NCBI GenBank assembly: GCA_015654535.1
Contig: JAATGU010000035.1
Location: 1 to 39,422, forward strand
Direction: 5' to 3'
From: Bacteroidales bacterium
GTDB taxonomy: Bacteria > Bacteroidota > Bacteroidia > Bacteroidales > Bacteroidaceae
DNA: 39,422 nucleotides
Shown: positions 36,414 to 39,422 of the stretch, piece after piece
Numbering within the stretch: position 1 is the stretch's first letter
Layout: the number at the start of each line of letters is the position of its first letter
Notes under the pieces: model-generated
What the model was told of the DNA's origin: nothing
The model's database searches: none
What the model saw: the letters and a program-made list of their open reading frames with translations, nothing else
Made by a program: the position numbers and the translations under genes

Positions 36414-36583
36414 TTAAGGGTTTTATAATATTTATTCTAAATATCCGTTGTTGTTTTTAAAAATACATTTGACTAACCACAATTGCATGGAGTAGAGGTG
36501 CGGCAAGACACCAAAATCAGCATGATTAACAATAATAAAATAATGCAGTTATATCTCATAATCCTATTTTCTTAATTGCGATG

Positions 36584-36591
36584 CAAAAGTA
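36584..36591 (-). promoter_or_regulatory. -7 box of gapA, implying a long 5' leader
   Basis: TACTTTTG matches TAnnTTTG. With this start the gapA transcript would have a leader of about 175 bases, which includes a small GGTG/CACC stem (36495-36515 region). The leader is long for this window and may be structured. Confidence 0.45.
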
Positions 36592-36668
36592 CTAAATTGT
36601 TTTTATATTCGCACATAAATTTATCTTAAATATAAAAAAAACATCCTTCCCAAATAAATTTTACATCC

Positions 36669-37832
36669 TTACCTTTCGTATAAGGGCATCGTAAAATGAA
36701 ATGCACTTCCTTTTCCAAATTCACTTTCTACCCAAATATCGCAATCGTGTTTTTCCACAAATTCTTTGCATAAAATAAGTCCGAGTCCCGTTCCTTTCTC
36801 ATCTGCCGTACCCGTTTTCGATAAGTTGGCATCTATCTTGAATAATTTATCTATATCATTAAAGTTGATGCCAGTACCATTGTCAATAACTGAAAAAACA
36901 AATCTATTCAACTCCACTTTTGTATCTATACGAATAATACCTTGAGGAAAAGTAAATTTAATGGCATTGGTTGTAAGGTTGCGCAGCACTGTTTTTACCA
37001 TATTGGCGTCCGCGTAAATAAATTCGTCGACTAAAAGAGAAGATGTGAGTGTAATTCCCTTTGCCTCAGCCAATGGTTTACAAATATAGACTACTTCATT
37101 CAGAATATCCGACGGATTCACTTTTTGCATATCGGGTTGCAGTTGACCCGTTTGAACTCTCGACCAAATAAGTAGATTTTCTAACAGACCATAAGCCTGC
37201 TTTGCCATTTCATTCATATTTTGGGCAATCTCATGCACTTCCTCGGGTGAACAGTTTGAAGCACTTTGGGTTAAAAAATCACTAAAACCCATCAATACAT
37301 TAAAAGGATTCCTAAGGTCGTGTGCAATAATGGAAAAAAACTTATCTTTGGTTGCATTCAATTGCTTCAATGTTTCATTAGAAGCATCTAGCTGTTTCAA
37401 AGTGCTTTCAATGATAAATTTATCCTTTATTAATTGATGTTGAAAATCCGTATTCTCTCGGTTCAAATTTAATAATTTCTCATTCAAAGTCAGCATCTGA
37501 TGAAGATTAATCCCTCCGATTATCAACAATCTATCCGATTTCCGAAAAATATGAGACTGAATAGAAAGGTTGGATAAATGATTCCCAATCGTTAGAAAAC
37601 CTTGAAAAATAAGACTTTGACTATTATTTAAATTGATTAATTTCTCCAAAGATGGATTTAGTAGACTACTAGCCGCATCTCCCTTAAAAAGCATAGACAT
37701 GGTGGCGTTAGCAAACAATAATTCGCCTTCTGTAGTAAAGACCGCAATACAAAGCGTTTCACTTTCTTTCAAAGAGAGTTCAAATTCGCTTTTCCAATCG
37801 GCACAAAGTGATAAAATATCTATCGTAGTCAT
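36669..37832 (-). CDS. Soluble sensor histidine kinase, partner of a B12-binding protein
   Basis: A 387-residue cytosolic kinase without membrane segments. An N-terminal PAS-like region (about 15-110, ESETLCIAVFTTEGELLFAN), a coiled coil (about 112-165), the HisKA domain with FFSIIAHDLRNPF (His171), and HATPase_c with NLTTNAIKFT (N box), VIDNGTGI (G1) and KGTGLGLILCKEF (G2). It lies 28 bases after the B12-binding gene in the same operon, with no response regulator nearby. The B12 protein is the natural candidate for its input or regulator (inference from operon). Confidence 0.92.
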   Translation of the reverse strand: MTTIDILSLCADWKSEFELSLKESETLCIAVFTTEGELLFANATMSMLFKGDAASSLLNPSLEKLINLNNSQSLIFQGFLTIGNHLSNLSIQSHIFRKSDRLLIIGGINLHQMLTLNEKLLNLNRENTDFQHQLIKDKFIIESTLKQLDASNETLKQLNATKDKFFSIIAHDLRNPFNVLMGFSDFLTQSASNCSPEEVHEIAQNMNEMAKQAYGLLENLLIWSRVQTGQLQPDMQKVNPSDILNEVVYICKPLAEAKGITLTSSLLVDEFIYADANMVKTVLRNLTTNAIKFTFPQGIIRIDTKVELNRFVFSVIDNGTGINFNDIDKLFKIDANLSKTGTADEKGTGLGLILCKEFVEKHDCDIWVESEFGKGSAFHFTMPLYER

Positions 37833-37860
37833 ATTACTAATACATTGCAGTTCATACGTT

Positions 37861-38499
37861 TTAGTTTAAAGATTGCATAAACTGCTCTACATCTGAAAGA
37901 TCATTCAAATATACAACCTTATAATATTTATCCAACACTTCTTTATCTCCATGTAAAAAGGCCTGTCCACCAACCAAAACACAAAGTTCCGGAAACTCAA
38001 GGCGAAGGGCTTCAATCATTTTTTGGAGTATAGGCAAATGAGAATAAATACCAATTGACAAAGCCATAAAATCAGGATTGACTGTCTTTGCATAACTAAT
38101 AAGGTCTTTAATGGGTACATTGGCTCCCAGAAAATAAGAGTTCCATCCGTGTTTTTCAAAAACATCGCTGACCATCTTTATTCCAATCTGATGATATTCT
38201 TGTTCTACACAAGCGACTATTATTTTTTTATTCAGTCTTAAATTTGAAATCAACTGCATATAATGTTCATTCATCAGCGACTCTACAATAGCAGAAGCCA
38301 GATGCTCAGCTGCAACACTTATTTTATTAAATTCCCACAACAACCCCACTTGGTACATAGCTTTCTTTATGATTGTTTCATAAATGTCTATCACACTTAA
38401 TCCATCAGCCAGATAACTACTTACTAAATTAGAGCATTGTTGATGATCTCCCAAAAGCAATGCATGCAATAAATTGTGATATAAAGGTTTCTTCCCCAT
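37861..38499 (-). CDS. Stand-alone B12-binding protein with CarH-type W-x9-EH motif
   Basis: A 212-residue cytosolic protein: helical B12-binding-2 cap (about 5-88) and Rossmann-like B12-binding domain (about 91-205). The cap has Trp55, Glu65, His66 in LWEFNKISVAAEH, which is the W-x9-EH motif of CarH/LitR B12 photoreceptors that shields the upper face of adenosylcobalamin. The lower ligand is His103 in EQEYHQIG, that is E-x-H-x-x-G as in CarH rather than D-x-H-x-x-G of methyltransferases. No MerR DNA-binding domain is present. It is cotranscribed with a soluble histidine kinase. Corrinoid shuttle proteins (MtaC-like) are the alternative, but no methyltransferase is nearby. Confidence 0.87.
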   Translation of the reverse strand: MGKKPLYHNLLHALLLGDHQQCSNLVSSYLADGLSVIDIYETIIKKAMYQVGLLWEFNKISVAAEHLASAIVESLMNEHYMQLISNLRLNKKIIVACVEQEYHQIGIKMVSDVFEKHGWNSYFLGANVPIKDLISYAKTVNPDFMALSIGIYSHLPILQKMIEALRLEFPELCVLVGGQAFLHGDKEVLDKYYKVVYLNDLSDVEQFMQSLN

Positions 38500-38560
38500 T
38501 CTATTAAAAGCTTATTAGTTTTATAAAATCAATCAAGCTTTAACTATTTCTATAACACTA

Positions 38561-38568
38561 CAAAAATA
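38561..38568 (-). promoter_or_regulatory. -7 box of the B12 protein-kinase operon
   Basis: TATTTTTG matches TAnnTTTG, 61 bases before the ATG at 38499. The surrounding divergent gap to mscL (38500-38722) is very AT-rich. No cobalamin riboswitch features were recognised. Confidence 0.45.
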
Positions 38569-38722
38569 AGAAAAAAATCAAAATAATTATCTCTTATTTT
38601 TAGTTTTAAAAAAAACAATCTAAAATAAAGATGTAAGCCAACAAAAATCCAACAATTATGTTACTTTTTTATGGATTAGCTCCTATTCAAAAGAGGATTT
38701 TAGAATTTATATAAATAAGAAT

Positions 38723-39157
38723 ATGGAAAAAAGTAATTTTTTACAAGAGTTCAAGGCATTTGCCATGAAAGGTAATGTGATAGATATGGCCGTGGGTGTA
38801 ATTATCGGTGGTGCGTTTGGCAAAATAGTATCCTCTTTAGTAGCGGATGTGATTATGCCTGCCATCGGGCTTTTAGTAGGCGGCGTTAACTTTAAAGAGT
38901 TGAAATGGGTGATTAAGGAAACGACATATACTGCTAATGGGAAAGTACTTACTCCGGCAGCTACTTTGAATTACGGCAACTTCCTGCAATCTACTTTCGA
39001 TTTTGTAGTCATCGCATTTGCCATCTTTATGTTCATCAAATTAATGAGTAAATTCAATCAAAAGAAAGTAGAGGCTCCTGTTCCCACAATTTCCGCCCCC
39101 AGCAAAGAAGAAACTTTGCTGACTGAAATTCGTGATTTGCTGAAAGAAAAACGATAA
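38723..39157 (+). CDS. mscL: Large-conductance mechanosensitive channel
   Basis: Inner-membrane pentameric emergency release valve opened by membrane tension in hypo-osmotic shock. The 144-residue length is normal. The N-terminal amphipathic helix [20 protein letters not shown] leads into TM1 ([20 protein letters not shown]), then a periplasmic loop, TM2 (about 90-107, [17 protein letters not shown]), and a charged C-terminal helix ([17 protein letters not shown]). The family usually has Arg in the FxxRGNV segment; here it is Lys16 (AMKGNV). Divergent from the B12 operon. Confidence 0.96.
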   Translation: MEKSNFLQEFKAFAMKGNVIDMAVGVIIGGAFGKIVSSLVADVIMPAIGLLVGGVNFKELKWVIKETTYTANGKVLTPAATLNYGNFLQSTFDFVVIAFAIFMFIKLMSKFNQKKVEAPVPTISAPSKEETLLTEIRDLLKEKR

Positions 39158-39159
39158 TC

Positions 39160-39188
39160 AGAGGCTACGCATCACGTGATAGTCCTCT
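39160..39188 (+). terminator. Possible terminator hairpin after mscL
   Basis: AGAGG (39160-39164) and CCTCT (39184-39188) enclose the perfect palindrome ATCACGTGAT (39171-39180), directly after the mscL stop. No U-tract follows, so termination is uncertain. A second pairing, AGTGGTAG with CTACCACT, lies between about 39209 and 39263. Confidence 0.35.
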
Positions 39189-39290
39189 ACTTTGCCCCAT
39201 TCAAAACAAGTGGTAGTAGTATAACAAACGTTACCTGCGGGTCATTTCTTTACTTCTACCACTAATCATTTATACTTGGTGTCTTTCCCT

Positions 39291-39377
39291 ATTGATGGAA
39301 GATTTCCCATATTAATTGGTGAATAAATTCCATTTATTGATGAATGGTTTTTATTTATTGGTGAATAATGTGTATTT
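39291..39377. repeat. 21-bp tandem direct repeats upstream of the last gene
   Basis: Three adjacent 21-bp units (39315-39335, 39336-39356, 39357-39377) each begin ATTGRTGAAT and end ATTT. A degenerate copy (ATTGATGGAA) begins at 39291. The third unit runs into the -7 box at 39373-39380. The period and core GTGAAT resemble the direct repeat before the metalloprotease operon. Confidence 0.65.
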
Positions 39378-39380
39378 TTG
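39373..39380 (+). promoter_or_regulatory. -7 box of the last gene
   Basis: TATTTTTG matches TAnnTTTG, 32 bases before the ATG at 39413. It overlaps the last base-pairs of the tandem repeat array. Confidence 0.6.
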
Positions 39381-39412
39381 CACGCAAAATATTCCAAACA
39401 CATACATTAATC

Positions 39413-39422
39413 ATGCAAGAAA
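39413..39422 (+). CDS. First codons of a gene cut by the window end, possibly GMP synthase
   Basis: ATG CAA GAA A is all that is visible (Met-Gln-Glu). A promoter lies at the right distance upstream. Bacteroides GuaA proteins begin MQEK, which fits, but three codons cannot identify a gene; the assignment is a guess. Confidence 0.35.

Noticed and set aside
38500..38722. Cobalamin riboswitch before the B12-binding protein
   Set aside because: The gap is short and AT-rich, and no B12-box-like or multi-stem structure was seen.

Overview
The window looks like a chromosomal segment of a Bacteroides-type member of the Bacteroidota. Supporting signs are low GC content, two SusC/SusD outer-membrane import operons, LytTR and TPR-AraC regulators, DUF5686/DUF4843/PKD-like families, and repeated -7 boxes of the Bacteroides form TAnnTTTG. 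One of these (tRNA-Ser) also has a TTTG -33 box at 20 bp. Most genes are on the minus strand.

Layout. 1-821: 3' part of a class I fructose-bisphosphate aldolase (+). 901-3318: operon of a MarR regulator, an isochorismatase-like hydrolase and a DHA2-type MFS exporter (-). 3319-3864: no intact gene, but a decayed AraC-regulator fragment and a large hairpin. 3865-12907: operon of a zinc metalloprotease, SusC, SusD and a T9SS-tagged secreted protein (-). 13225-15446: LytTR response regulator and LytS-like kinase (-), with a 21-bp-period direct repeat just upstream of the metalloprotease promoter. 15462-16285: a structured non-coding stretch and tRNA-Ser(GCT). 16286-18490: a DUF5686 outer-membrane gene split by one in-frame TAG. 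18958-22166: Crp/Fnr regulator and GH20 hexosaminidase (+), preceded by a GTAC array with exact 22-bp period and an operator-like dyad. 22204-24863: miaA, lipid kinase, kdsA operon (-). 25109-33285: second import operon (TlpA-like lipoprotein, SusC, SusD, DUF4843, PKD-like lipoprotein), whose susD is split by an in-frame TAA. 33503-35260: membrane-spanning TPR-AraC regulator. 35400-36401: gapA. 36669-38499: B12-binding protein and soluble histidine kinase (-). 38723-39157: mscL (+). 39291-39422: 21-bp tandem repeats, a promoter and the first codons of another gene, possibly guaA.

How the parts may work together. The LytTR/LytS pair probably controls the neighbouring metalloprotease-SusCD operon, which would cut a protein substrate outside and import the fragments. 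The TPR-AraC protein is placed to control the second SusCD operon. The most unusual unit is the B12-binding protein: it carries the W-x9-EH signature of CarH-type B12 photoreceptors but has no DNA-binding domain, and it sits in an operon with a cytosolic histidine kinase. This suggests a B12-based (light, redox or cobalamin) two-component sensor. Two otherwise intact genes each carry a single in-frame stop, which could be real decay or sequence error.
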